A stretch of DNA of 64,000 bases from Anticarsia gemmatalis (taxonomy: Eukaryota; Arthropoda; Insecta; Lepidoptera; Erebidae): contig NC_134754.1 of the NCBI RefSeq assembly GCF_050436995.1, positions 7,743,001-7,807,000 on the forward strand, given 5' to 3'. The notes beneath the pieces were generated by a model that was not told the origin of the DNA, searched no databases, and saw nothing but the letters and a program-made list of their open reading frames with translations. The position numbers and the translations under genes are program-made. Positions 13,657 through 25,347 of the stretch are shown here, piece after piece. Numbering within the stretch: the first letter of the stretch is position 1; each line of letters begins with the position of its first letter.

Positions 13657-16600
13657 TCAAATGATGAGGAGATAAAATTTGGTACATTATTTTTTTACCC
13701 AGAATGTGTATTTTTCTATTTTTTCTTGGTACTCAATCAAAAATAAGTACCTATGTTTACTTTACTTACTACTATCGTAGTAGTTTTGGTATCGTACAAA
13801 TAAATGTATATACAAAAAAAGGGAAAACCACTTAAGTGCTTCTCAAAATTGGAACCGTACCACTCGACCTTTCGTTGTGAATAGAAGTCGAAATATCCGA
13901 TTGTTAGGAAATGTTAGCGATTAGGATTTGTAGTGGGAGCCGAGTGTTTATTATACTTCTCCCCAATACAGTCGTGACGAAAGTTGTTAGGTAATCTGTT
14001 ACCGGTAGATGTTTATGTGTTTAAAAAATCACGTGGTATTTTTGTGATGTTAAAAACGGTTTGTTTGTTTTCGATTCGTAAAGTATAATCTCAAATAATA
14101 AAAAAAACACTAAGTAACAGGTAGGCTACATTTTTCCTAAGTAACATCAAAAAAATGTTTTTACTCATAAAATATTATAAATTTACTAAGAATCCCTTCC
14201 ACGTGGATGGAATTAAAAGTAAAAGTTACTAGAATTATTGAAAAAAATAATTAGAATTTCCTGATATCAAAGGTAGTTCCTAAAAATCTATCTCGTTTAA
14301 AAGTTTGGGATTCCAAAAAATCAACAGTATCTAAAAGTTACTAATTAATTATACGATTCTTGCAAATAACTAATTAGAGACTACTGAATAATTTCAAGTT
14401 TGTCTTAAGTTTTCACTTTTGTAGCAATTTACGGATTCAATACGAAGAAACATTGAAAGTTTCAGTTTCAGTAACTGTATTACGAAGATTCTAGCGACAG
14501 AAAATTCTCTGTGTCCTCACGTAGAACAATTTATACTTTTCATAGAATTACATGATACAACCCACTTGAAGAGAGTGTGAAGAAAATAATAGTAGATGTA
14601 ACACTGTCACGTGTGAAAGTTTGCAGAAAATTTTCTGAAGATATTTTGCTCTAGCAACATACGAGTGCGGCATTGCTTCCATGAAAATATTTTTTATTAA
14701 GATTCATCCTTTTACATCTTTTAATACAATCATAGATTTAGAAAAAAATAAATGTACATTTCCTATTTTAGTACTAAAAAGTTAATGTTAGATAGTTACT
14801 GTTAAGTTCTGCACTACCTACTCGTAATAAATTTTGTGCCAATTTCATCATCAGTTACATGGAACTTTTCATTAAAAATGTTCATAATATTTGCAAACAT
14901 TGTAGCGCATACGACACATTAATTGTATCAAGGAATAGCACTCATCAACATTCAAGTCTCAACACCGAGCCAATTGGAAACAGTGAATTGAATTTCAAAT
15001 AGCAACACTTACTGTTTCGAGGGAACCAAATTAATACAGTGTTTAAGCTCCGTATTTTGACTGCCCGAGAAATTATAAAGCTAGGACTTCATTGGAGGAA
15101 TTAGGCTTAAAACTTGCTTATTTTGAGATATACCTATTAACTACTAAGTTAGTACTAAACTAAACAAATTCGATTCAATATAATTTTATACAAAATTAGT
15201 AGGAGTACAATGCTTAACTTATGTCTTATAAATTTAATTACATAGTACACATAAAGTTAGGGAGCCTTTACTAGGATATAATCCTGTATCACAGGCAGTT
15301 GGATAAATCAAGTATTTATGTGCATGTCAATTATTCAAGACCAAGGGTATATGAGATCGAAAGTTCATTATCACCCTACAGAAGGTACCTAACAAACCCA
15401 AGCAAAGCCGTTTTATTTTATTTCTATCCCTATAAGGTTGTGCACTGAAGTAAAATTATTGGATGTTAATCAGATTCACCTTACTTAATCTAATGTACTG
15501 CTAGACGCAATCCCTTCTCAGTTTGCACTAGATACAATACCGGGCTCATTGTCTTCCGTATCCAATAGTTACACATGTTGCGAGTCAATCAGGCGAGGAA
15601 TTGCGCTTCATGGAGCAGTAACTTGACTCGAAACAGCGTCTTTATTTGAACTGTCTCGAATGTAAGGAGAGACTTACCCTGAGGCTCTCACTAATGCACC
15701 CATAGCTTAAGGCGACTAAATTTCGATGTCACCAGTTAATACTGTATTGATAGTACAGCAGGTGTATTTCAAATGGCCTCGTAATAATCGGTGTTTATAC
15801 TCCTTGCTTGTTTACTGCATGAGGCTACGTATTGTGTATTGTGTTTATGATCCTTTTAGTGGATATGTTGCGGAAATAATATATGTATTAAATATGGGTA
15901 TTGGAGTTAAAGTATTTGTTTCAGTGTTTATGTTTAGCGGTCGTTCCAGTTTGTGAAGATTATAGATAAGATCTTCGGAAGTTTTTGTTTGTTATTATCC
16001 AGACAATAAAGATTCATTGGAATTAATTTAAATGCATTTGTGCAGCGATGCATTGTATTCAACCACTGAAGTTAAAATTTATATTTGGTATGTTTTTGTG
16101 CTACTCGTCTTTTCAAAATATATGCACTTGGTTTTGTTTATTTTTATTATAAAAAACGGGCTTCAATTATAATAAAATAAATAAATTAATTTCCTATTTG
16201 AATTTCAATTATATTAAATGAAAATAAGGCTGAATAAAAAATCGTACTAGTTTAAAAGTCGGTAAATTAAAACTTTGAAAGGTATATCCAGTAATTAGAT
16301 TCCCTTAACAAGTTCAAGTTACGCTACCTCTAATAAAATATGCAAAAAGTAAGAAAAAAAATTATGAATTTTATATCCTTGGTACTTGTTGGCCTTGAAA
16401 CTCAGACAGTTGTAGACGGCAGAGGAATCTTAACAAGTGTAATGAAGGCCTTTCTTTGTTTCAAGTCTTAGCAGAATTGAGTTTCAATAAGATTTTGTTC
16501 TAGGTTTCGACTGAAATACAACCTCTAGGAATCTAATATCTCTGTAATTTACAATCAAGCCTAGAAATTCCTTTATTTATTGTTCTCGGAATCCTTAAAG

Positions 16601-16784
16601 GTCGGGCGCGCACTACGTTTTCGCGCGACACCGCAATATTTGTAACTACTGGTTATGAAATATTATAAATAGATTGTGCGCAGTCATGACTTCATAGAAT
16701 TGTTCTAAAATCGGACTTTCCTGAACTGACCGCCTGACACGATATGTTTTATTCCGAGAAGATAATGTACTTGTTTTGTTTGTT
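13657..16784. other. Non-coding stretch with a small CpG cluster
   Basis: No gene is recognisable. A short CpG-rich patch, GGGCGCGCACTACG followed by TTCGCGCGACACCGC, lies at about 16604-16635 in otherwise A+T-rich DNA and could be a regulatory site. The open frame at 15726-15956 has no domain and no splice context. Confidence 0.55.
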
Positions 16785-17032
16785 TGTCGTATGGTTAGTG
16801 GTCAACCTAGTGTCAAAGGTGTTCAAGCCGCCCGAAAGGCCTTTGACATGGCTTAACGACTCTTATTTTAGTAGACAACAGCCGGGACCGACTTTTTACG
16901 TGCCCTCCGAAGCACGGAGACGCCCAGCTCAAATACCACTATGCGGTCACCCATCTATGGAATGACCGCGCCAACGGTTGCTTAACCCACAGATCGTTTA
17001 CCGACCGGTGAGCGCAACTGGCTATGGGCGCC
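16785..17032 (+). repeat. Lepidopteran interspersed repeat C, copy 1
   Basis: An approximately 250-bp G+C-rich block runs from TCGTATGGTTAGTGG through GTTCAAGCCGCC, GGCCTTTGACATGGCTTAAC, CAACAGCCGGGACCGAC and CTATGGAATGACCGCGCC. Its first 110 bases or so match a second copy on the minus strand at 25240-25347. The open frame that runs into it is not a gene: the part over the repeat is simply the repeat read in one frame, and the same residues recur in the second copy. I recognise it as a dispersed lepidopteran repeat but cannot name the element class. Confidence 0.75.
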
Positions 17033-20000
17033 TCATAATGTACTGATATGCGTTGATTTACATGCAAATTGTTTAAAGGCATGTGAAAAAAGTTAGAAAA
17101 CCACATAATTACACTATAAACTAAAAGATTGATTTAATTGTAGCTGCCTAAGATGGGTCTTAAATAATTACATAGTTAAGTTTAAGTTAATATATGTATA
17201 TTTATATGCTTAGCAAAATTTAATTAGCATAAGTTAGGTACACAAAAACTTTGCCTAACTTATAACTAAGTAGCACCTAATAAGCATAAATTAAACTAGT
17301 ACAATAAAGGCCCCAATTCTAGTAAAGTAAATAATTTAAACCATGTTGATTTTAGCCGTTGTTGGACTTCCAACTTCGTTCAAATATCTTCAAGACATCA
17401 AATACTGGGATTTAATGTAAATTGATTTTTTACACCCAGTTTTGGTTGAGTACAATCAAATGATCATGATCATAAGTATGAGTAAATACATCTATTTATA
17501 TTTGTTTAAACAAACAATGTACGTCAATTGATGGTAGCCAAGCGGGTTAAGACCGTTATTGACTTTTTTGTAGTACAGTTTGAGTCTTTGAAGTTACGAA
17601 CTATCAAGATGAGGATTAATTACAATGAGGACTGCATTAATGGACAATCATTGTCCGACATTACCCGTGAATAATTGAACATACAACAGTTACATACATC
17701 ACTGACTTATACAGGTAAAATGCTAACAAAATACACCCCAGCTTGAAAAATACGGATACGAAAAACATAAACAAATCTGCTAAACCAACACAAAGAGACA
17801 ATACGTCTCCATAATATTTTATCACTAGTTTCTATCGTCTGTCTCCTACATCGTAAACGCTATGTGTAATATCACCTACGATAAGTGTAAACACACTCTA
17901 GTAAAACGCTTTACTTCTTTCATATTATCCGACTATAAAGCGTACAAAAGCTCCTACCTCATTCCGTATTGTCAAAACAAGGTATAACCCCGTTAAACAA
18001 CCATTACTACACGAATAGGATATTTTTACGACGCATCTACGCATCTGACAGAATAAGCCGGTACCAGATGTGTCACGTATCTATCTAGACGATAAAAAAT
18101 AATGCTGTAACGTTGAAAGTTCAATATTAAAGCTATTTGAGAACGTGGCTCGCTAAAATGTGATGCCGGCTTTACGTGTCAGGTACTTGAAATAGGTTTA
18201 AATGTTTCAAACAATAACGTCTGTCTTCATTACAGAAGTATTGAAAAAATATTTGTTTTTAGTTTTGTTATGCGGATTAATAAATTTAATTTACATTTTA
18301 AAGCTTTGGCTGCTTACCTTAGTTCGTAGTATTTATATCGAATATTATCAAAATTATTATAGACCGTAAAAATAATTTAATTACTTTGCAGTTGAATGTC
18401 AAGCCTTTAATAAGATGAATATTAATCGTCTTTGTAAAAAATAACTATAACACCTGAACAAATTCATTATAATTTTTATTTAAAACTAAAAAACTTTGTC
18501 TACGCCAGAAAAATAATACCCGCTGTTTAAAAATTTTAAGTTATAAGAAGCCAATTACAACAGCTTCAACGAAACCTATTTATATTCATTAATACTTAAC
18601 TCAATAACGACTTTGCAAATGGTTACAATTATTACAGTTTCTAATTAAGTTACGAACATACCTAATTCTTAATTAAATTTACAACAATGTTATTGTCTCG
18701 TTAAATGATAGTTTGAGTAATAACATCTGAGTGATGTTACGAGTATTGCGAGCCTTTATATAGTAAAAGCTTCATTGTAAGATCTGAATATTTCAATACT
18801 GCAAATGAAGAATAAAATGATATGTTCGTTATTTTTGCGTATTACAGAAGAGATAAAGTATAAAGCTAGTATTATGTCTATCGCGATCATCAACTTTTGA
18901 TGTCATCAAATCATCATGTCCTTATAGAGGTAGACAGTGAAAATAATATGGCAAGTATTTTTTCTAACACGTCACTGTTAAATTTGTCAAGGTCTTCCTA
19001 ACTTGAGTCCACTTTATTATTTAGGTACTGTAATCCTTTCTAAGTGTAAGATTTGGAATATTCTACAATCTATAATTATTATGAATCAATTGTTTTTAGT
19101 CAACCTTTCAACTCTGAAGCTAAAATACTGCATATTAAACCGATGGAATTTCTTTTATTATAACACCAGACTAACTCAGGTGTGTATTTCTACGAAAATT
19201 TCTATAATATAAAGTGCCAAGGAATGTACCGCGGTTCTAAGAATTTTCACTTATTAAATATGAGTGATATTGCAAGAACCACTTATGTGTGGGTGAATTT
19301 GAAAGCTCTATACATTATAAAACGTTGTTAAAATTTCTGGAAAAAGAAATCCTTCGATGTAATTTGCGACCCCATAAAGTATTCTGTCTATTCGTGTAAC
19401 TATTTTTAACATTTTGTTAAAACATTGTTACAAATTGTTGAGTCACATAGGCGTGACTGAGTTATAAAGATTTGTCCTAACATGCATCATACGAGTCCCT
19501 GCTAAGTAATTCATGTTACTAACATGTTTCTTTATATAATACACCCAAACGCTAATTAAAATAAAGACCCATAGAATTAAAAGCTTGTACTTATCAGTAA
19601 TAGCGCAATATACTCATACCTTTTAGATAAAAAAAAAACTTAATGGCATCTCGCCTTAGTCTCAGGTCTCAGTAGCTATTTATATTTTCGCGATAATCTC
19701 TACAAGTCGAGCAAAAAAGACATCTAATTTAATTCCTTTAGATGCCAAAGGTCAATGACATTAAATGCACTACAGGTTTTTATAGAATACAAATGCTGTC
19801 TGTGACGCAAATGCTTTGAGATTCTAGTCAACTATGACGATAGAACTCTTAAATATATTTATAGAATCGATAGGTGAAAAGCTTTTAGATGTTATATACT
19901 AAAAAAATAAATGCTTTCAAGTAAACAAAACATTTAAGAAAATATAGTAAATCAAATTGAAAGTTTGTAACACAGGTTGTTTTATAATAACGAAGGTGAT

Positions 20001-20471
20001 CGTGTAACTAAAAAGTAACAGTATAAAGTATATGTAAAATTGAACATTTAATCCCCAATTTATAAAATGATGCAATAAAATCGTTCTAAGTGGTATGTAT
20101 CCCTAAAAACAGAGTTAATTTATATTTTATAAGTGTGACTTTACTAAACTATAACATTACAAGAACATTAAAATTAGTACCTATTAATAATTCATTTGGA
20201 TATCGGTTCTCAATGAAACCAATCCAAAGTTTCATCAAGGTCGGATGTCAGAGTTACCCAACTTAAGGATATTAATTTGTTACTAAGACGGCCACTTATT
20301 CCAATATCGTCGTTAAGTAACTTCTCATAGAACTTGACATCTATAATTATTAACGTGTGCTTTCAACCTGAAGTAATGTCGGATAATACAATAGATTCAA
20401 GATGGACGAGGCTGGAAGGTTAATTGTCTCGAATAATCAATCTACACGGTCCTACACAATTAACCTCTGTC
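17033..20471. other. Non-coding stretch, no recognisable gene
   Basis: A+T-rich DNA with no supportable gene. Sequence before and after it belongs to dispersed repeats. No open frame above 70 codons has a visible domain. Confidence 0.6.
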
Positions 20472-20524
20472 TCATACAGGAACATCATACAAACTGCGCA
20501 TGTTTGTATGATGTTCCTGTATGA
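20472..20524. repeat. 23-bp perfect inverted repeat (hairpin)
   Basis: The arms 20472-20494 and 20502-20524 are perfect reverse complements over 23 bp, around a 7-base spacer (TGCGCAT). Such a long perfect match suggests recent origin or gene conversion, because old palindromes drift. The total length of 53 bases is shorter than a usual insect microRNA precursor and the loop is small. It is more likely a foldback or repair-derived palindrome. Confidence 0.8.
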
Positions 20525-20609
20525 ACTTAAGGGTGATCTATTGATGTATTGACGTTGATACGGAGAATATACATACATATCTTACTTATTGTTTCCGTAT
20601 ATCGTAGCA

Positions 20610-20700
20610 ATAGTAACTACTAATGCGAAAGTTCGGATGTTTGTTACACGATCATGTCAAAACTACTTAACAATTTTGATGTAATTTTATAAAAACTTAG
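20610..20700 (+). repeat. Degraded Helitron-like repeat fragment
   Basis: The segment contains ACTAATGCGAAAGTTCGGAT, TGTTTGTTACACGATCATG and CAAAACTACTTAACAATTTT in order. That order resembles a widespread lepidopteran non-autonomous Helitron type in which a 'GCGAAAGTT' start is followed by 'TTTGTTAC' and an 'AACTACT...GATTTTGATG' block. No ends can be defined. A similar block recurs at about 40560-40640. The assignment rests on recalled pattern only. Confidence 0.4.
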
Positions 20701-21319
20701 TCTCAATTAGAATTAAAAATACTATATCTTTACATAGTTTGATCCGTTCCGCATTATGAGGTTACATGACTTTTACTTGGACGCTTATTGTTAGTGAACA
20801 GATACTACAGAACAGAGAACAATCTCTTTATATTTATTCTCATTAATTTACATTTAAACATCTAAACTAAAGCAAAACACGCCGCACTTAAACAACTACA
20901 CGTCATAAACTACACAATCAACGTGCGAAGGGAATGGTTTAAACTTCCCATAACTAGTGAGTGATTAATCCAGTGAGGAACTCCTTGAAGATACTTAAAC
21001 GTATTTAATGTTATTACGTACATACTGTTTCAAGGACAAACTATAAAGTTTCCTCGGCCCGCTAGGTCTAAGCTCGTAAAACTAGCGAGATAATTTTTAG
21101 TTCCTCAGTCAGTAGCACAATAAAGTCAGTGGAACTATCGTTGCTATAAACAAACAGACAATGAGGCGGCATGTCTAAATACACGCGATTAGATATAAAA
21201 GTAGAAACTTATGTTGCAGGTTCTCGGATTAATATAAACAAAACTTTTTCTTTATATCTTTTCGAGTATATTTCAGTGTTCTGTCAAATTCTATGCAAAC
21301 GCATATTTCAGATTACTTT

Positions 21320-21470
21320 GACTGCTGGGCGAGGGTGCGAACGAAGGAGGAGTTATACTTTAGGTCACCACGCTAGCAAAATGCAGGTTGGCGGTTTTGC
21401 ATCCATAATTTCACCACGATGTTTTCTTAACCGATAGAACAAGTGATAATTATTTCTAATACACACAATT
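21320..21470 (+). repeat. Lepidopteran interspersed repeat B, fragment 2
   Basis: Starts ACTGCTGGGCGAGGGT and continues through CACCACGCTAGCAAAATGC, CACGATGTTTTCTTAACCG and CAAGTGATAATTATTTCTAA. The first half is a diverged form of the block at 13558-13656; the second half extends the family beyond where that copy stops. The short open frame crossing it has no coding significance. Confidence 0.65.
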
Positions 21471-22080
21471 AAGTAATTGCCCAAAGATATTACTTCGGAG
21501 GTTTCTCAAAAGCTAATTTGATTGAAAAAGAAATTGAACTGATTGTTTATAACTCGCAGTCGTACCGGTATAAGCTGTTTGATTGTATGTATGATCATAG
21601 GTCTTTAAAAGTCAGTCAAAAAGTCATCATTCTAAAGGTTAAGTACTAATAAGTACTACTAAGTAATACCTTTGCAGTTCGAATTTTCCTCCTTTCAAAA
21701 AGTGGGCAATAAACGGCAAGGTGTTTGACTTTTTCTTGTTAAGTGATGTTGTTAGAAGGGTCTTTAACTTAATTCTGCTAAATCCAATTTAGGTATTTAC
21801 GGGAGCATAAAAACTGGATCAGGCCGGAAGCCATCGTGATCAGTTTAGTAGCCAGTGACGATACTAATGGAATAATGTTTAAACTCGACATTTAATCTCA
21901 TGAAATTTAAGCAAAAATTAAATCTTTGCTTTTGCGTCAATTTTATGTTTGGCTAATTGTACAGTTATAAACACTAATGTAATACTGCATAAGCACTAAT
22001 TTACTATAAACAAAACACCATAATATCTAACACAAAACAAATTACCATATCTACATATAAATTAATTAATTCTACATTTA

Positions 22081-22360
22081 ACTGCACGTTTGGCGCAGCG
22101 GTTTAAGCAGTCACCTCGCCGCAACAACCATAGCGCCGCGTATGGTGGGTCCGAATCCCACCCGGGACAAATCTTTGTGTGATGAGCACGAGTATTTGTT
22201 CTGAGCCTGGATGTCAATTTATCTATATAAGTATGTATTTAGAAATATATAAGTATGTTTATCAGTTATTTGGTTACCATAGTACAAGCTCTGCTTAGTT
22301 TGGAATCAAATGACCGGAAGTGTGTGAGTTGTCCAATGATATTTATTTATTTATTTTTTT
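22081..22360 (+). mobile_element. tRNA-derived SINE, nearly complete
   Basis: The 5' part carries the two internal RNA polymerase III promoter boxes of a tRNA: an A box within TGGCGCAGCGGTTTAAGC (from 22091) and a B box GGTCCGAATCC (22148-22158) followed by CACCCGGGAC. A tRNA-unrelated body of about 190 bp follows and ends in a TTTATTTATTTATTT tail near 22345-22360. This is the expected SINE structure, and the well-preserved boxes suggest a fairly recent insertion. It is not a functional tRNA gene: there is no folded acceptor stem partner and the sequence continues into a SINE body. I recall similar SINEs from moths. Confidence 0.8.
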
Positions 22361-25239
22361 TAAATTACTGTGTTAATTTTTTTTTTATTGCATGCTTTCG
22401 AGTCAAATTTTTGAATCAGACATAGTACTCTCTGTTCCCGATTTCTGTTATCATTAAATATTTAGTTCATTAACAAATCTAATTACTTTTACAAAGATTT
22501 CAATTTTCCTGCAATAAATAATTACCTTAATTCATCATGTTTTTTTTTATGTCGCGTAGAATGTTCTCCATCACCGTATATACAAACAAAATAATCAATC
22601 ATAACTTATTTTTAGCATCAATGGAAAGTACATTAATATTTGTGGTCGTAATAATTGGTGGGTTTTTCTTGTCACAAAATGTTCCGTCAATTACTGATCT
22701 GATTCAAAACAAAATAAATTATAACTGGGCATGGTTTGTTACAAAACAACTTTTAGTTCCGTAAAATAATACTTTGCTGATTTTAAATGGGTATAATTAT
22801 GATTTTTATTATAACATTTGCAAAAAAACTGTAATTGAGGTTGATGAAATTGCACGTGATATCAAAAATTTTATATTTTTTCACGTACTTGCTCCTGTAT
22901 ACAACAATTGGGTCATTTGAGAACACAAAAAAAAATTAAAATAGAATTTTGCGCTTTATGATAAGTACCGAAACGACAAGCTGATAAATAAAAATCGTTT
23001 ATGACCTAGTTAGTTAGACCCTACGGGTACGGGTTGGTATTGTTGTAACTAATAATATAAAAAAAAAATGGCATTTTAAATAGATTTATCGTCCAAAGGT
23101 TCAACACACTTCTTTGATATCGTATAAAGTACTACAAACGTTACCCGCCAGATAATCTCGAGTAATTCAATAAACAATGTAAATTTTTTCACTTGTATCC
23201 CACGAAGATTATACTAGAGATTAATAACTGTATCTAATTGCAGGTCGTATTGCGTTAATTATTATGTAAGGTAAATGATTTGCCGCTACAACAGCTGGTA
23301 ACCGGAGTATTCTAGTTTTTATTATCATAAAGGCAATAAATCAATCAACTAGAGTGGCATGTAATGCAATTACGTATTGTTTCCGTTTCTTGATTGACCG
23401 AGCTAGACTGAGCTTTGAACCATGCCTTCGCCATTGTTAATTAATTCAAATGATTTCTCTACTATACAAACGCGAAGCTACGATGTCCTATTGCGCCGTA
23501 GAACCTATTTTGGCAGTAACATTTTATGTGTCGAACTTTTCATAGTACCGACTGTAGGGAATAATTATGCGACGGATGAACTTTCTGCACGATTTTTCTA
23601 TATTATCGGTCTAGTAAGTGATTCGTATATTAGGTTAGAAATAAAAATCTACTTCTTCTTTTACTATAGAATAACTCATACTACATTTCTCAACTACTTT
23701 GTATCATTCATGACATATTTTATAAAACAAAGTTACTGGGACGTTTGCTTTCTAAGTTTCTGCATACAAGCACAATAACCAGAGTCTATGTGTAGTAAAC
23801 TTTATAAATATTCTTACATTATTCTTTGTGTAGACGCTCCTTAGAGTTCATGAACTGACTAAGTTTTCTTCTGTTTGTAAAAGGTTTTATAAATAATAGT
23901 TTGACCTATTTATTTCTTAACAACTTCATGTGGTTTAAAGACAATGTGAAAAAGAGAATGAACCTTTGCTATAAATATAATTACCGTTATGATTGTTATT
24001 TAATTCAAATGGTTAGTTGTTTAGGAAAGAAGGTAAGGTTCAAAGCCATACTGCCTTGCTTTTTTCTTACGATACTGATATAAAAAGGAAAATAAGTTGT
24101 GAACTTTTATATTATGCAGACGGAACGCTAAAACATCTAAAAATACAAATGTTTACAACACATTGACTGTCTAATACGTCAATAAAGTACCGGTCTTACC
24201 TATGACGTCAACGAACTAAAAGGATCGGACTGCAATACATTAGTGCTACCTAAGAATACACAACTTGTTTTTGTAAAGCAAGCGTCAAGTAACTCCATCA
24301 TTAGTTATTCCTTTGCTTATTCTCATTCCCTTTTCTTTGTATCTGTGCCATTGAAACTTCTATTTCATATAAGCAAATCACCAAAAAATGCATAGGTACA
24401 CAGGTAATATAACGGTGGATTGAAAAGTAATGATAACCGACTCTTTCTAATTATACTTAGGTACAATAAATATTTATAAATTGCTAATACTTATTTGCAA
24501 TTTGTTCATTCAAATTCACATTCCTGCAATAAGTTTTCGTAATACGACTGCTACTTCTCTAATCTCTTCGTAGTAATGTCTTCTAAAATATTAAAAAAGA
24601 GCGACTTGGTTATCTATAGTAAAGTGTAATAAACTAAGTCTTGCTTGTGCTAACAATCCTAGGATTAATCATTCACATTTTTGTAGTAGATCATTCGGCA
24701 ACGCAAATCTATCGCTACGCGGCGGAACTAGCGCGATGTTGCGGTGAACCGCGTTTGTGTGCGAACTCTTATTCGAGATTAGTTCATTCAAAGAAGTGTT
24801 AAACCTGTGGTTGTTAAATGGAGAGAAACTTAGAAAATTCTTGAATGTTGTGTTCCTAGAACGACTTGTTTCAAGCTTGTTGCTTCGACCTTAAGGTTTC
24901 GTAAAACACTTTGAGTGAAATATACTTTAAACTCGAAACTTTCCAAAGAAAACTATCCATTCGAGAAATTGAACCCCTTAACAATTTCTCCTTGTAAACT
25001 TATTTTCAGGTAGTTGAGTATTTTTGGGAAATGTTCATTCATTCACTGTTCTGCTAAATATGACAGATTTCTTAATAGGAACGAAGTGCTTCTTCTAACT
25101 TTGCTCTTTGATTTTCTTGTACTTTGTTATTTTTACCTTAAGATCGTTACATTTTCTTTGAATTAAAACAGTTTCCTTTCTGAAAGTCATGTTTCTATTT
25201 TACAAAAAAATAACACGTGTTAATATTATGTTATACAAA
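22361..25239. other. Non-coding stretch with one CpG-dense patch
   Basis: No gene is recognisable. The 118-codon open frame at 23422-23778 has no domain, no codon-use contrast with its surroundings and no splice context, so it is left out. A CpG-dense patch at about 24700-24765 (CGCTACGCGGCGGAACTAGC, then GCGGTGAACCGC) stands out and might be regulatory. No donor follows it closely. Confidence 0.55.
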
Positions 25240-25347
25240 AGTCGGCCCCGGTTGTTGTCAATAAGGCAACAGTCGTAAAGCCATGTCAAAGGCCTGTGGA
25301 CGGCTTGAACAACTTTGACACTAGGTTAACCATTAACCATACGACGA
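25240..25347 (-). repeat. Lepidopteran interspersed repeat C, copy 2 (fragment)
   Basis: Read on the minus strand this gives TCGTATGGTTAATGG, then ACCTAGTGTCAAAG, TTGTTCAAGCCG, GGCCTTTGACATGGC and CAACCGGGGCCGAC. These match the start of the repeat at 16785 with scattered substitutions. The distal part present in the first copy (GAATGACCGCGCC and beyond) is missing. The 94-codon frame overlapping it at 25286-25570 is therefore partly repeat sequence and not a gene. Confidence 0.75.

Noticed and set aside
20472..20524. Perfect palindrome considered as a microRNA gene
   Set aside because: Stem and loop are both shorter than usual insect precursors and the pairing is unusually perfect. Kept as a repeat and finding only.
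22081..22165. Possible tRNA gene
   Set aside because: A and B boxes are present, but the sequence runs on into a SINE body and A+T-rich tail and does not close into a cloverleaf with a matching acceptor stem.
23422..23778. 118-codon + strand frame
   Set aside because: Hydrophobic, A+T-driven residue content with no family signature.
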